Assembly: GCF_000012325.1 (NCBI RefSeq)
Contig: NC_003910.7
Span: forward strand, 992,001 to 1,056,000
Source: Colwellia psychrerythraea 34H
GTDB lineage: Bacteria > Pseudomonadota > Gammaproteobacteria > Enterobacterales > Alteromonadaceae
DNA: 64,000 nucleotides
Reading direction: 5' to 3'
The position numbers and the translations under genes are program-made. The notes under the pieces are model-generated. The model worked only from the letters and a program-made list of their open reading frames with translations, did not search any database and was not told where the DNA came from. Positions 35,156-44,990 of this stretch are shown here, in pieces (positions within the stretch are counted from its first letter, which is position 1; every line of letters starts with the position of its first letter).

Positions 35156-36787
35156 ATGAAAGCAACTAAGCGCATTGCAGAAGCAACGCAAGAGTCTTTA
35201 CATCGAATTTTTACCATTGCTGAAGCTCCTGATTCTACCTTAGGACGTCTTGAGCAAGAGATGTCGCAAAATTTAGTGGGTTTTTTAAATAATCACATTG
35301 TTGCTAGCAAAAATGCCCTAACTGATATTGAGCAAGATTTCATTAATGCTCGTATTCCCGAGCAGCCTGAATTTGTTTCTGATCACATGCACCATTTGCT
35401 CGATAAATTAGTCGCGCAGTCAGTACATACTTCAAGTCCTAGTTTTATCGGTCATATGACCTCAGCATTGCCTTCTTTTATTTTACCTCTGTCTAAGTTG
35501 ATGGTGGGTTTAAATCAAAACTTAGTTAAAGTTGAAACATCAAAAGCTTTTACGCCATTAGAGCGCCAAGTTTTAGGCATGATGCACAACTTGGTTTATC
35601 AACACGATGATGTCTTTTACAAAAACTGGATGCACAGTGCTGAACATTCCCTTGGCGCCTTTTGTTCAGGTGGTACTGTCGCTAATATTACCGCCTTGTG
35701 GGTAGCACGTAATAAGCTGTTAAAGGCTGATGGTGATTTTAGGGGCGTGGCTCGCGAGGGCTTACATCGTGCTATGAGGCATTATGGCTATCAAGACTTA
35801 GCTATTTTAGTGTCCGATCGTGGTCATTACTCATTGAAAAAATCGGCTGATATTTTAGGTATCGGCCAAGAAAATGTTATTGCGATACCTACCGATGAAC
35901 ATAATAAAATAGATTGCCAGAAGCTGGCGGATAAATGTCAGCAACTGGCAGCACAAAATATCAAAGTACTGGCAATTGTTGGCGTGGCCGGTACAACTGA
36001 AACCGGTAATATTGATCCACTTGATAAAATTGCTGAGATAGCCCAGCAAAATCAATGTCATTTTCATGTTGATGCTGCTTGGGGCGGAGCAACATTATTG
36101 TCGAACAAATATCGTCCTTTGCTTAAAGGCATCGAACAAGCTGACTCAGTGACCATTGACGCACACAAACAGATGTATGTGCCTATGGGGGCAGGTTTGG
36201 TTATTTTTAAAGATCCTGCCTCGGTAAGTGCGATTGAGCATCATGCGGAATATATATTACGTAAAGGCTCAAAAGATTTAGGTAGTCATACTTTAGAAGG
36301 CTCTCGCCCGGGAATGGCGATGTTAGTGTATTCGAGCTTGCATATTATTAGCCGACCAGGTTATGAAATGCTTATTAATCAGGCCATTGAAAAAGCAGAG
36401 TATTTTGCAGATATTATTCACCAGCATGATGATTTTGAACTAATTACTCGCCCTGAATTGTGTCTATTAACGTATCGCTATGCACCTAAGTCAGTTCAGG
36501 CTCTATTAGCTCGAAATGATGATGAAGCTAATAAGTCGGTGAACATGTTGCTCGGTAAATTGACCAAGTTTATTCAAAAGCGTCAACGTGAAGATGGGCG
36601 CTCTTTTGTCTCACGAACTCGCATTGAAGTAAGTCGATATGGTGGTGAAAAAGTTATCGTTTTTAGAGTTGTGTTAGCAAACCCACTAACTACTAAAGAA
36701 ATTTTGCAAGGTATATTGCAGGAGCAATGTCAGCTTGCACAGGAAAGTGAGCAATTTTTACCTGAGTTGTTACAAGCAGCAAAATAA
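35156..36787 (+). CDS. panP: PLP-dependent aspartate 1-decarboxylase (PanP)
   Basis: The 543-residue protein belongs to the group II PLP decarboxylases, with FHVDAAWGGATLLS and the PLP-binding Lys338 in IDAHKQMYVPMGAG. Its length and N-terminal sequence (from AEAPDSTLGRLEQEM) fit PanP, the enzyme that replaces the pyruvoyl-type PanD in Vibrio, Shewanella and relatives, and makes beta-alanine from aspartate for pantothenate and CoA synthesis. Glutamate or aromatic-amino-acid decarboxylases share the fold but differ in this pattern. It is monocistronic and ends at a shared terminator with convergent nagB. Confidence 0.88.
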   Translation: MKATKRIAEATQESLHRIFTIAEAPDSTLGRLEQEMSQNLVGFLNNHIVASKNALTDIEQDFINARIPEQPEFVSDHMHHLLDKLVAQSVHTSSPSFIGHMTSALPSFILPLSKLMVGLNQNLVKVETSKAFTPLERQVLGMMHNLVYQHDDVFYKNWMHSAEHSLGAFCSGGTVANITALWVARNKLLKADGDFRGVAREGLHRAMRHYGYQDLAILVSDRGHYSLKKSADILGIGQENVIAIPTDEHNKIDCQKLADKCQQLAAQNIKVLAIVGVAGTTETGNIDPLDKIAEIAQQNQCHFHVDAAWGGATLLSNKYRPLLKGIEQADSVTIDAHKQMYVPMGAGLVIFKDPASVSAIEHHAEYILRKGSKDLGSHTLEGSRPGMAMLVYSSLHIISRPGYEMLINQAIEKAEYFADIIHQHDDFELITRPELCLLTYRYAPKSVQALLARNDDEANKSVNMLLGKLTKFIQKRQREDGRSFVSRTRIEVSRYGGEKVIVFRVVLANPLTTKEILQGILQEQCQLAQESEQFLPELLQAAK

Positions 36788-36827
36788 AATGACTAATTGA
36801 TTCCCTTCGATAAGGTTTATCCCAGAT

Positions 36828-36865
36828 AAAAGGCTCAAGTTATATTAGTTAACTTGAACCTTTTT
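36828..36865. terminator. Bidirectional terminator between panP and nagB
   Basis: AAAAGGCTCAAGTTA pairs with TAACTTGAACCTTTTT (one mismatch) around a 7-base loop. T and A runs flank it, so it can serve both convergent genes. Confidence 0.85.
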
Positions 36866-36907
36866 GAAGACTGTGGCTAAAATTTTGTACATCATCGCCA
36901 TCACTTT

Positions 36908-37714
36908 TTAATAGTTATGGTATAAGCCAAACTCTTGATTTATCTTCACGTTTTGCTTATCTGCCCAAACGTAATATTCATGATCTTCCAACTCGCTTGC
37001 TGCTTCTTTATCAAGTAGTACAATGGCATTTTCATGTAGTTGTAAAGATGATGCGGGACAAACTGCTGATAACGGGCCTGTAACCATCTCTTTTACTGCT
37101 TTTGCTTTACTTTTACCCGTTGCCATAAGCAGTACATATCTAGCATCTAAAATGGTAGCAATACCCATAGTCATGGCTAATGTTGGTTGAAACTCATCAG
37201 CAGCAAATAAACGACTGTTATCATTAAGTGTTTGTTGAGTTAGTGTTTTAATACGAGTACGAGAAGCTAGACTTGAAGTAGGTTCATTGAAGCCGATATG
37301 ACCATTGGCGCCTATACCTAATATTTGTAAATCTATACCACCAGCTTGCGCAATTTTATCTTCGTAATCTAAGCCTTGTTCTCTAGGATTCTCACCTTGA
37401 TTACAAGTAGGTAAAAATGTCTTCAATTTATTAATATCTACATGATTGAATAAATTTTCATTCATAAAATGACGATAGCTTTGTTGATTTTTTTCATTAA
37501 TACCTAAGTATTCGTCTAAATTGAAACTTGTGGTGTTGCTAAAACTAAGCTCACCAGCTTTATACTTGTTAACCAATTCTTGATAAAGGCTAATTGGCGT
37601 ACTGCCTGTTGCTAAACCTAAGACAGGGTTGGATTTTTTATTGATTAGTTCTGCTACCCATTCTGCAGCATTTTCGGCAACTTGTTGTGCATTATCAAAA
37701 ATAATAACTTGCAT
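36908..37714 (-). CDS. nagB: Glucosamine-6-phosphate deaminase
   Basis: The 268-residue protein matches the classical NagB family: LGLATGSTPISLYQEL (phosphate loop), FNLDEYLGI (catalytic Asp), GIGANGHIGFNEP and TMGIATILDARYVLLMATG. It converts glucosamine-6-phosphate to fructose-6-phosphate and ammonia, the last step of GlcNAc catabolism. It lies about 10 kb from the rest of the nag genes, but a perfect NagR palindrome 101 bases upstream of the start places it in the same regulon. The length equals that of E. coli NagB (266), unlike the SIS-type deaminase found in Shewanella. Confidence 0.96.
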   Translation of the reverse strand: MQVIIFDNAQQVAENAAEWVAELINKKSNPVLGLATGSTPISLYQELVNKYKAGELSFSNTTSFNLDEYLGINEKNQQSYRHFMNENLFNHVDINKLKTFLPTCNQGENPREQGLDYEDKIAQAGGIDLQILGIGANGHIGFNEPTSSLASRTRIKTLTQQTLNDNSRLFAADEFQPTLAMTMGIATILDARYVLLMATGKSKAKAVKEMVTGPLSAVCPASSLQLHENAIVLLDKEAASELEDHEYYVWADKQNVKINQEFGLYHNY

Positions 37715-37814
37715 GTTTTTTCCTTAAAAAAATGAAAATAAATTGCACTGTAAGCTTATATTCACAGTGATAAGCTTGTTAGCATGATATATATTATATA
37801 ACCTTATTAAATAA

Positions 37815-37828
37815 TGACAGCGCTGTCA
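37815..37828. promoter_or_regulatory. NagR operator upstream of nagB
   Basis: The perfect 14-bp palindrome TGACAGCGCTGTCA sits in the divergent region between nagB and the HDOD gene. It is identical to the core at 48933-48946. LacI-family NagR regulators of gammaproteobacteria bind this type of site. Confidence 0.9.
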
Positions 37829-37979
37829 ATTATTGCTTTTGTATATAGATAATTATCTATAACCAGCTATATTCACTTAACTATATATAAATAATAGCTT
37901 TCTTTTACTAAATATTTAGACTTAATGGTTTATTGAGCGCATAGTAAAATTACTTCCAAAATAAACAAAATGATGGCCT

Positions 37980-39440
37980 ATGACAAATCACCAACATCCT
38001 CAAACAACAACGCAATGGATTGATCTTATAGCCAATAGCGAATTACCTGCTATAACTTCCACTGCTAGGATGTTAGATAAATTTTCTAACGATGATAAGT
38101 CATCGCTACCAAAATTAAGTGAAGCGATTTTGCACGATCAAGGGCTCTCTTCATGCTTGCTTAAAGTCGCTAATAATATTCAACACATTAGTATTAACAA
38201 AGTCACCACCGTCTCTCGCGCATCTGTAGTTCTTGGTATTCAATCCGTTAAGAACATTTGCTTAACAGCAAAGTTAGTCTCTAGTTTATTAGCCTCGAAA
38301 AGCCTTGATATTAATGTTTATGAACAGTTGACCCAACTTATGGCTAATTCATTTTATGCTGGTATGTTAGCTAAAATGATGGTGCCTAATTATAGTGAGG
38401 AGATACAAGAGGAAGTATACCTTGCAGCTATGTTGTATCGTATAGGTGAAAGTGCATTTTGGAGCGCTGGTGGTGATGTAGCTAAAAAACTGGCAAATTA
38501 TGAAGCCAAGTCACCACAAGATTTTAATCAATATTGTCGGAAAGAAATGGGTACTAATTTTAGCGAATTGAGTAAAGGGCTTGCTGGTACTTGGAACTTG
38601 AGTGATTTATTAATCAAGGCTCTCGACCAACCAACCACGCGTACTGATGAAGTGAAAGTTATTTACTTTGCTGACAAACTCAGCGCTATTATCGCAAAAC
38701 CAGAAGGCTGTGAGGAAGACTATCATAAATTGCTTAAAGAAATAGCCTATATAGTGGGTATCTCAGTAAGGCAATTAACGGTAAGAATTGAGCATACGCG
38801 CGAGCAGGCTGAGAAGTTACTGTCATCTTATGGTGCTGAAATATTAACAGAGCGAATTAACAGTTTACCAACCGCCGAAGACTTTAAATCCCTTGGAGGG
38901 GACTTTGATACTAGAGAGGTTGTCAGTAAGGATAAAGCGTTACTAAATGGTTTTATGAAGCTAACAAAGTTAATTCAAAACAGTAAGGACTTTAATGAAT
39001 ATTTACAATTAACACTGGAAAGTTTAGCCCTTACCTTTGCCTTTGACCGTAGTTCTTTTTTAATGCTAGTAGATGATAGAGCTCGAGTTAAATCACGGTT
39101 AGTTGTTAATAAAAATGCTCAAGACGATGCTAGTAAAATTAATATTGATATCAAGCACAGTGATAATGTTATTGCTAGAGTGATTAGTACGGATACAGCA
39201 GCGTTAATCAATGACCATCAAGAAATTCGTTGGCGAGATTTAGTCACCGAAGAGATCAGTGAGGTAATTGTGGAAGGCGCTATAGCTTTTGTTCCTGTAA
39301 AAATAGGCGGTAAAGCAATAGGCGTGATATGTTTGCAATTACTCAGTCCAGATCAAAAGATAGAGACACAAGATTTCCAACAAATATGTGCCTTTATAGA
39401 TCACCTTAACATGTGTTTAACCATGATAAAGTACAGTTAA
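37980..39440 (+). CDS. HDOD-GAF signalling protein
   Basis: The 486-residue protein has an HDOD domain (about 15-220; ISKV-like segment INKVTTVSRASVVLGIQSVKN) and a C-terminal GAF-like domain (about 330-485; AFDRSSFLMLVDDRARVKSR, then AFVPVKIGGKAIGVICLQL). HDOD proteins are diverged HD-phosphohydrolase folds linked to two-component and cyclic-dinucleotide signalling, usually without catalytic residues. It has no signal peptide or membrane helix. It is transcribed away from nagB; the NagR site lies about 150 bases before it but is better placed for nagB. Confidence 0.85.
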   Translation: MTNHQHPQTTTQWIDLIANSELPAITSTARMLDKFSNDDKSSLPKLSEAILHDQGLSSCLLKVANNIQHISINKVTTVSRASVVLGIQSVKNICLTAKLVSSLLASKSLDINVYEQLTQLMANSFYAGMLAKMMVPNYSEEIQEEVYLAAMLYRIGESAFWSAGGDVAKKLANYEAKSPQDFNQYCRKEMGTNFSELSKGLAGTWNLSDLLIKALDQPTTRTDEVKVIYFADKLSAIIAKPEGCEEDYHKLLKEIAYIVGISVRQLTVRIEHTREQAEKLLSSYGAEILTERINSLPTAEDFKSLGGDFDTREVVSKDKALLNGFMKLTKLIQNSKDFNEYLQLTLESLALTFAFDRSSFLMLVDDRARVKSRLVVNKNAQDDASKINIDIKHSDNVIARVISTDTAALINDHQEIRWRDLVTEEISEVIVEGAIAFVPVKIGGKAIGVICLQLLSPDQKIETQDFQQICAFIDHLNMCLTMIKYS

Positions 39441-39570
39441 ATTTTTATTCTATAATCTTTTATCAGAGCAATATGAAGTTAATAGGTTTGTAAGTGTTGA
39501 TACAATTAGTTACTCGTTTTAGCACGTCTTCTGATAAACTAACGATAATTAAATTTGTTAATGCACGTCT

Positions 39571-40101
39571 GTGCCAAAATTCCTAATGACCCAATCTAGT
39601 TCATATACAGCCAGTTTCACTTTAGATAAAGCCCACTATAGCGAATGCTACACTCAATCGAGTACCTTATCACATGATAAAAAAACGTACTTTAAAGCCA
39701 ACGTTTTAACTGTCTTCGGTTTGATCATTTTGTTGGCTACACCTGTGAACCCTTACGCGGCTTGGTTCGTCATTGCTTTAGGACTTCTCGAAACAATTAG
39801 TGTTTATTATCATAAACCTTGGTGGGTGATTAGGCAGATGCTTAGTAAGGCTTCCCATAGTGAAGTAAAACTGACCATTGATGAACAAGGTATTTTGACA
39901 GAGTCATTCCATATAAATAACCGTATTTTGTGGGCTGATGTCACTCGCGTTACAGAAACTGATCTAGGATTTTTGATTTACTTTAGCTTAGGTAAAACAG
40001 CAATGGGCAAAGATATTGCCAGTAAAAGCTATATCTCTAAAAGTTGTTTATCGGATGACGCTACCGCTTTTATAGGACAAAAAAATCCTACTGTCGCTTA
40101 G
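39571..40101 (+). CDS. YcxB-like membrane protein
   Basis: The 176-residue frame starts at GTG; an ATG at 39586 (MTQSSSYTASF) is an equally plausible start, as neither has a clear ribosome-binding site. Two hydrophobic helices (about 45-85) precede a C-terminal soluble domain with LTIDEQGILTESFHINNRILWADVTRVTET, matching the YcxB-like family pattern. Its function is not known. It lies 42 bases before the TauE/SafE gene and may be co-transcribed with it. Confidence 0.7.
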   Translation: MPKFLMTQSSSYTASFTLDKAHYSECYTQSSTLSHDKKTYFKANVLTVFGLIILLATPVNPYAAWFVIALGLLETISVYYHKPWWVIRQMLSKASHSEVKLTIDEQGILTESFHINNRILWADVTRVTETDLGFLIYFSLGKTAMGKDIASKSYISKSCLSDDATAFIGQKNPTVA

Positions 40102-40143
40102 GTCAATGCGAGTAAAATACATTAATTCAAAGTAAAAACACCT

Positions 40144-41022
40144 GTGGCTGATATGACTAAACAAGCATTTATGCGGTTATCAAACCCTAAGTTTATAATG
40201 TTGTTTTTAATCTTATGGGTCAGTTTACTATTGAGCTCTAACCATACGTTGAGCCAATTAGCGGATTATATATTCTTTACCTTTTTAGGCACTTTAGGTG
40301 CTATTTTTGCCAACTCAACTGGGGCTGGTGGTGGTGTGGTGTTTATTCCCATGTTTACCCAGCTTAACTTTACTGAGCAACAATCAATTGCCACAAGCTT
40401 TGCTATCCAATGTTTTGGTATGACCGCAGGTGCTGTTACATGGTGGCACCATTATAGAACTGAGAAAACTGACCTACGTTTATGGCAAGGTTTTAAACGT
40501 ATTATCTGTGTGACCACTATCGCTTCGATAATCGGTCTCAATGCTGTATTTTTCTACCAAGTAAATTCACCTGCTACTTTGCATACTAGTTTTAGCTGGT
40601 TTTCATTGCTGTTGGGTTTCTTCATTGTATTGACTATTTATTTGCTGCAACCGCATCGTGAGCGCAGCCAATTATATTATGTCGACTATATTTTTCTGAT
40701 ACTTATTGGTTTGTTTGGTGGTGCTGTTACCGCTTGGTTAAGTGTTGGAGTTGGTGAGTTATTAGTTATTTACCTATTGTTACGACATTTTGATATTAGT
40801 ATGGCAGTAGCTGCTGCTGTAATCGTTTCCGCAATCAGTGTTTGGACGGCGATTGCACAAGTAAACAGCGACGTTTATTGGCAAGTTGTTTTATTCGCAG
40901 GTCCAGGGGCAGTTCTAGGAGGCATATTTGCTAAAACCTTAGTAACCCATTTATCGGCAATTAAGTTGAAATTATTTTTTGCTTGTTGGTTACTGTTAAG
41001 TGGTGTGGTGGGTTTAATTTAA
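40144..41022 (+). CDS. TauE/SafE-family anion permease
   Basis: The 292-residue protein has 7-8 membrane helices and the glycine-rich TauE/SafE motif in FANSTGAGGGVVFIPMF (repeated in weaker form in FGGAVTAWLSVGVGELLVIYLL). Members export or import sulfite, sulfonates or other organic anions; substrate cannot be told here. It starts at GTG 40144 or ATG 40153. It precedes the iron transporter genes by 101 bases, with no evident functional link. Confidence 0.88.
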   Translation: MADMTKQAFMRLSNPKFIMLFLILWVSLLLSSNHTLSQLADYIFFTFLGTLGAIFANSTGAGGGVVFIPMFTQLNFTEQQSIATSFAIQCFGMTAGAVTWWHHYRTEKTDLRLWQGFKRIICVTTIASIIGLNAVFFYQVNSPATLHTSFSWFSLLLGFFIVLTIYLLQPHRERSQLYYVDYIFLILIGLFGGAVTAWLSVGVGELLVIYLLLRHFDISMAVAAAVIVSAISVWTAIAQVNSDVYWQVVLFAGPGAVLGGIFAKTLVTHLSAIKLKLFFACWLLLSGVVGLI

Positions 41023-41043
41023 ATTGCAATAAATAAAGCTTAA

Positions 41044-41058
41044 TGAGAGTGATTCGTA
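41044..41058. promoter_or_regulatory. Weak Fur-box-like sequence before fbpA
   Basis: TGAGAGTGATTCGTA matches nine of the fourteen defined positions of the 7-1-7 Fur consensus and lies 66 bases upstream of the iron-transporter start. Regulation by iron is expected for such genes, but the match is poor. Confidence 0.25.
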
Positions 41059-41123
41059 TATGCGTTGACAATTGTTGTTGTCCTAGTACAATTAGCTCAT
41101 AATCTTTTATTGAGACACAACTC

Positions 41124-42134
41124 ATGTTGACGAAATCGTTTACTACCTTGTTTATTGCACTATTTTTTATGGCAAATTTTAGCGCCAGTGCAAGTGACGA
41201 AGTTAATGTTTACTCTTACAGACAACCTTTTCTTGTAGAACCTTTATTTACCCAATTTACTGAGCAAACTGGTATTAAAGTGAATGTAGTTTTTGCTAAA
41301 AAGGGTATGGCTGAACGCTTAGCGCGTGAAGGTAAATATAGCCCTGCCGATATACTACTCACCACAGATATTAGTCGTTTGATTGAATTACGCGATAAAG
41401 ACTTAGTTCAAGCAGTTAACTCTCCAGTATTAAGTAATTCAATCCCTAAACAATACCAAGCACAAGATAATACTTGGTTTGCCTTAACTACGCGGGTTCG
41501 TAATATATATTCAGCGAAGCGTTTGGGAAAAATTGATATAAATTATGAAGACTTAGCGAATGAAAAATATAAAGGTCGTATTTGTACACGTAGCGGTAAA
41601 CACCCATATAACGTTGCCTTAGTGGCTTCGATGATCAGTGAACATGGCGAAGCTTATACGTTAGATTGGCTTAAAAAAGTTAAGAATAATTTAGCACGTA
41701 AACCTCAGGGCAGTGATCGTGGCCAAGTACAAGCGATCCATCAAAAGTTGTGTGATATTTCATTAGGTAATAGTTACTACTTTGGAAAAATGCTAAAAGA
41801 TGAAAAGCAAAAAGTATGGGCTGATGAAGTGTACATTAATTTCCCTAACCAAAAAAATCGCGGGGCCCATATTAATATCTCAGGCGTTGCTATGGCTAAA
41901 TATGCTCCTAATGCGAAGAATGCTCAAGCGTTAATGGAATTTCTAGTCTCTAAACCTGCACAAGCGTTATATGCACAAACAAATATGGAATATCCTGTTC
42001 GTGAAGGTGTTGCAGTATCAAAGCTGGTTGCTTCTTGGGGTAGTTATAAAGCAGATGCGTTACCGTTAGAAGATATTGCTAAAAACCGTAAAACAGCATT
42101 AAAGCTATTAGATCAAGCACAGTTTGATTTGTGA
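41124..42134 (+). CDS. fbpA: Fe(III) ABC transporter substrate-binding protein
   Basis: The 336-residue protein has a signal peptide (ending FSASA) and the FbpA/FutA pattern: NVYSYRQPFLVEPLFTQF at the N-terminus, FALTTRVRNIYSAKR, GRICTRSGKHPYNVALVASM, and SNSYYFGKML carrying paired tyrosines used for iron binding in this family. It captures Fe(III) in the periplasm and passes it to the permease. The last four bases overlap the permease start (GTGA), showing a tightly coupled operon fbpABC. Confidence 0.93.
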   Translation: MLTKSFTTLFIALFFMANFSASASDEVNVYSYRQPFLVEPLFTQFTEQTGIKVNVVFAKKGMAERLAREGKYSPADILLTTDISRLIELRDKDLVQAVNSPVLSNSIPKQYQAQDNTWFALTTRVRNIYSAKRLGKIDINYEDLANEKYKGRICTRSGKHPYNVALVASMISEHGEAYTLDWLKKVKNNLARKPQGSDRGQVQAIHQKLCDISLGNSYYFGKMLKDEKQKVWADEVYINFPNQKNRGAHINISGVAMAKYAPNAKNAQALMEFLVSKPAQALYAQTNMEYPVREGVAVSKLVASWGSYKADALPLEDIAKNRKTALKLLDQAQFDL

Positions 42135-43759
42135 TCGCACTGTATAACAGCAGAACATGGAAGTTATCTAGCTATATAATTGCACTGGTATTGATAGTGC
42201 CAGTAGTGGTTATGCTAGTCGGTGGCGTTAGTGCTTCAACGCAGCTGTTTGTTCATTTATGGCAAACAGTGCTACCAAGTTATCTTGAAAACACCTTATT
42301 ACTTGCCTTTTGGGTGGTGTTATTGGCGTTAGTTTTTGGCGTGTTTAGTGCTGCAATCATTACGCAAACCAACATTGTATTTAAGCAGCAACTTCGTTGG
42401 TTGTTACTCTTACCTTTAGCTATGCCGGCGTATTTAGTCGCTTATCTTTATACCGACTTATTTGATTATGCAGGCCCTGTTCAGCGTGCCTTAAGAGGCT
42501 GGTTTGATTGGCAATCGCCAAACGATTATTGGTTTTTTGATATTCGTACCTTACCCGGTGCTGCTTTAATGCTGGCACTGGTGTTATTTCCCTATATTTA
42601 CATGCTAACGCGTGGCGCTTTTGAGCAACAAGATCAAAACTTAATTCGCGCAAGTCGATTACTTGGCCTAACTGCCAAACAAAGTTTCTTTAAAGTTGCT
42701 CTCCCTTTGGCAAGACCAGCGATTGCTGTTTCGGCGAGTCTTGTTTTAATGGAAACCTTAGCCGATTTTGCTACCGTACAATACTTCTCTGTTAACACGC
42801 TAACGACTGCTATTTATGATACTTGGCTTGGTTATGGCGACCTCGGTGCAGCCAATGCTTTAGCCAGTATTTTAATGTTATTGGTATTATTTGTTGTGTT
42901 AGCAGAACAACGAAGTAGGGCAGGGTTACGTCATCAAAGTGCAAGACCTAACTCAAAACGAGAACTGATACAGTTGTCTTTTAGCCAACAACTTATTGCC
43001 AGCATTTTTTGCTGGGCACTGGTCATTTTAGGTTTCTTATTACCGATAACCTTATTGATCATTATGGCAGTGCAATACAGTGATTTTGCGCAATTATCTG
43101 CTTTATTATCTACCGGTATCAATTCACTGAAGGTGTCGGTATTTGCTGCGACAATTGCAGTTGTTATTGCTTTATCACTAGGTTTGTATCAGCGTTTACA
43201 TAATGATAAGTATCGTCAAGTGCCACAACTGATATCAGGCTTTGGTTATGCCGTACCTGGCACTGTTTTGGCTATGGCGATGTTGTCAACATTAGGCCCC
43301 CTAGACCACTGGATTAACGATGCGGCTGAATTTATAGGGTTTGGCGCGCCAGGGCTAATCTTATCAGGCTCTTTGTTTGCTATTGTATTCGCACTGGTAG
43401 TACGTTTTTCTGCGATTGCTAATGGCACCATTACGAGCGGTATAAAGCAAATTCCTCGATCATTAGATTACGCACCTGCCACGTTAGGCGTTAATTTAAG
43501 AGGAAGTTTAACTAAAGTACATTTACCTATTTTAACGCCAGCAATATTGGTGGCATGGTTATTAGTTTTTGTGGAAGCAATGAAAGAATTACCGGCAGTA
43601 TTATTATTACGGCCTTTTAATTTTGAAACGTTAAGTAGTCAAATTTATCAGCTCATTTCTGATGAAGTGTTAGAGCAAGGCGCTTTAGGGGCAATCCTCA
43701 TTGTGCTGTTCGGCTTATTACCTATAGTGCTACTGAATAAGAGTAAGGAAAAAGTATGA
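42131..43759 (+). CDS. fbpB: Fe(III) ABC transporter permease
   Basis: This 542-residue permease contains two fused binding-protein-dependent transport domains (about 45-265 and 320-530), with the EAA-type loops ASRLLGLTAKQSFFKVALPL and APATLGVNLRGSLTKVHLPI, and about 12 membrane helices. This is the FbpB/SfuB architecture. It starts at GTG overlapping the fbpA stop, and its own stop overlaps the fbpC start (ATGA). Confidence 0.93.
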   Translation: MIALYNSRTWKLSSYIIALVLIVPVVVMLVGGVSASTQLFVHLWQTVLPSYLENTLLLAFWVVLLALVFGVFSAAIITQTNIVFKQQLRWLLLLPLAMPAYLVAYLYTDLFDYAGPVQRALRGWFDWQSPNDYWFFDIRTLPGAALMLALVLFPYIYMLTRGAFEQQDQNLIRASRLLGLTAKQSFFKVALPLARPAIAVSASLVLMETLADFATVQYFSVNTLTTAIYDTWLGYGDLGAANALASILMLLVLFVVLAEQRSRAGLRHQSARPNSKRELIQLSFSQQLIASIFCWALVILGFLLPITLLIIMAVQYSDFAQLSALLSTGINSLKVSVFAATIAVVIALSLGLYQRLHNDKYRQVPQLISGFGYAVPGTVLAMAMLSTLGPLDHWINDAAEFIGFGAPGLILSGSLFAIVFALVVRFSAIANGTITSGIKQIPRSLDYAPATLGVNLRGSLTKVHLPILTPAILVAWLLVFVEAMKELPAVLLLRPFNFETLSSQIYQLISDEVLEQGALGAILIVLFGLLPIVLLNKSKEKV

Positions 43760-44874
43760 CCGCGTTATTAACTACTCAGCCATCTATCGAGCCCATTACT
43801 CTATTATCTATCCAACAACTTTCTATTTCACTACAAGATAAAGTGGTTTTATCAACGTTGGATTTAAGTCTTAATGAAGGGGATATTTTAGGCCTTGTTG
43901 GCGCAAGTGGTTGCGGGAAAACAACTTTGCTTAATGCTATCGCTGGTTTTAGTAAACCAAGTAAAGGCAAAATAATTATTGATGGTAATTTGCTTAGTGA
44001 TGGTGAGCACAGCGTTCCAGCAGAGCAGCGTCAAGTCGGCATGATATTCCAAGATTATGCGTTATTTCCTCACTTAACCGTAAAACAAAATATCGCCTTT
44101 GGACTAAGCAAGCAGAGTAAAGCTGAGCAAGTTGAACAAATTGACCACTTACTTACCCTATTAAAGCTAAACGATTACCGTGATAGTTATATTCATCAGC
44201 TCTCTGGTGGTCAGCAACAGCGTGTAGCCATTGCGAGAGCTTTAGCACCAAAACCTAAGTTACTTTTACTTGATGAACCTTTTTCAAATATCGATGCTCG
44301 TCTTAGAAATGAATTGATGCTAGAAATAAGACAACTATTAAAGCAGTTTAAGATGACTGCTATTTTTGTAACCCATAATAAAGACGAAGTCTTCACCTTT
44401 GCTGACAAAATGGCCGTAATGGCGCAAGGAATATTATTACAACTTGATGCGCCTAGTATTGTTTGCCAGCAACCGAATAGTTATCAGGTAGCTGACTTTT
44501 TACAGCTTGGTAGTTGGCTTCCTTGCCAAGTTAATTCAGTAAGTGCGCAGAGCTTATTAGGTGAATTTACTGTAGATAATCAGAGAGATAAGCAAACAAG
44601 CCTAGTTTATTTACTGGTCAAATCCTCTCAATTACAGCTCAATGTTGAAGAGGATGAACATAATATTGCTAATGCACAAGTTGAATACATTAGTGTTACC
44701 GAGCAGGGATATCATTATTATTTGAGCAGTTTAGACTGCCTTGTTAAAGATAAACACTTGGCCTTTTCTAAGCTTAGTTTATACAGTGATGTTGCTCTAT
44801 CATTCAAGCAAAAAGTGGTTGTTAGCATTAAGCCTCATGACTTTTTATTTTTTAATAAAGTAACTAATCTCTAA
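43756..44874 (+). CDS. fbpC: Fe(III) ABC transporter ATPase
   Basis: The 372-residue ATPase has Walker A GASGCGKTTL, signature LSGGQQQRVAIARA, Walker B LLLLDEPFSNID and the H-loop VTHNKDEVF, plus a C-terminal TOBE-like extension (about 250-365). It powers iron uptake with FbpA and FbpB. It overlaps fbpB by four bases and is the last gene of the operon. Confidence 0.93.
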   Translation: MTALLTTQPSIEPITLLSIQQLSISLQDKVVLSTLDLSLNEGDILGLVGASGCGKTTLLNAIAGFSKPSKGKIIIDGNLLSDGEHSVPAEQRQVGMIFQDYALFPHLTVKQNIAFGLSKQSKAEQVEQIDHLLTLLKLNDYRDSYIHQLSGGQQQRVAIARALAPKPKLLLLDEPFSNIDARLRNELMLEIRQLLKQFKMTAIFVTHNKDEVFTFADKMAVMAQGILLQLDAPSIVCQQPNSYQVADFLQLGSWLPCQVNSVSAQSLLGEFTVDNQRDKQTSLVYLLVKSSQLQLNVEEDEHNIANAQVEYISVTEQGYHYYLSSLDCLVKDKHLAFSKLSLYSDVALSFKQKVVVSIKPHDFLFFNKVTNL

Positions 44875-44990
44875 CAATTACGGCCATTGCAAGGTGTTAC
44901 AGTTTCATAACAAGCTATTACAGTCTCTTTGTTATTTTCTTTTATAATTTAATTATCAAATCAAAATTATTTAATTTTAAGGAGTCTGTC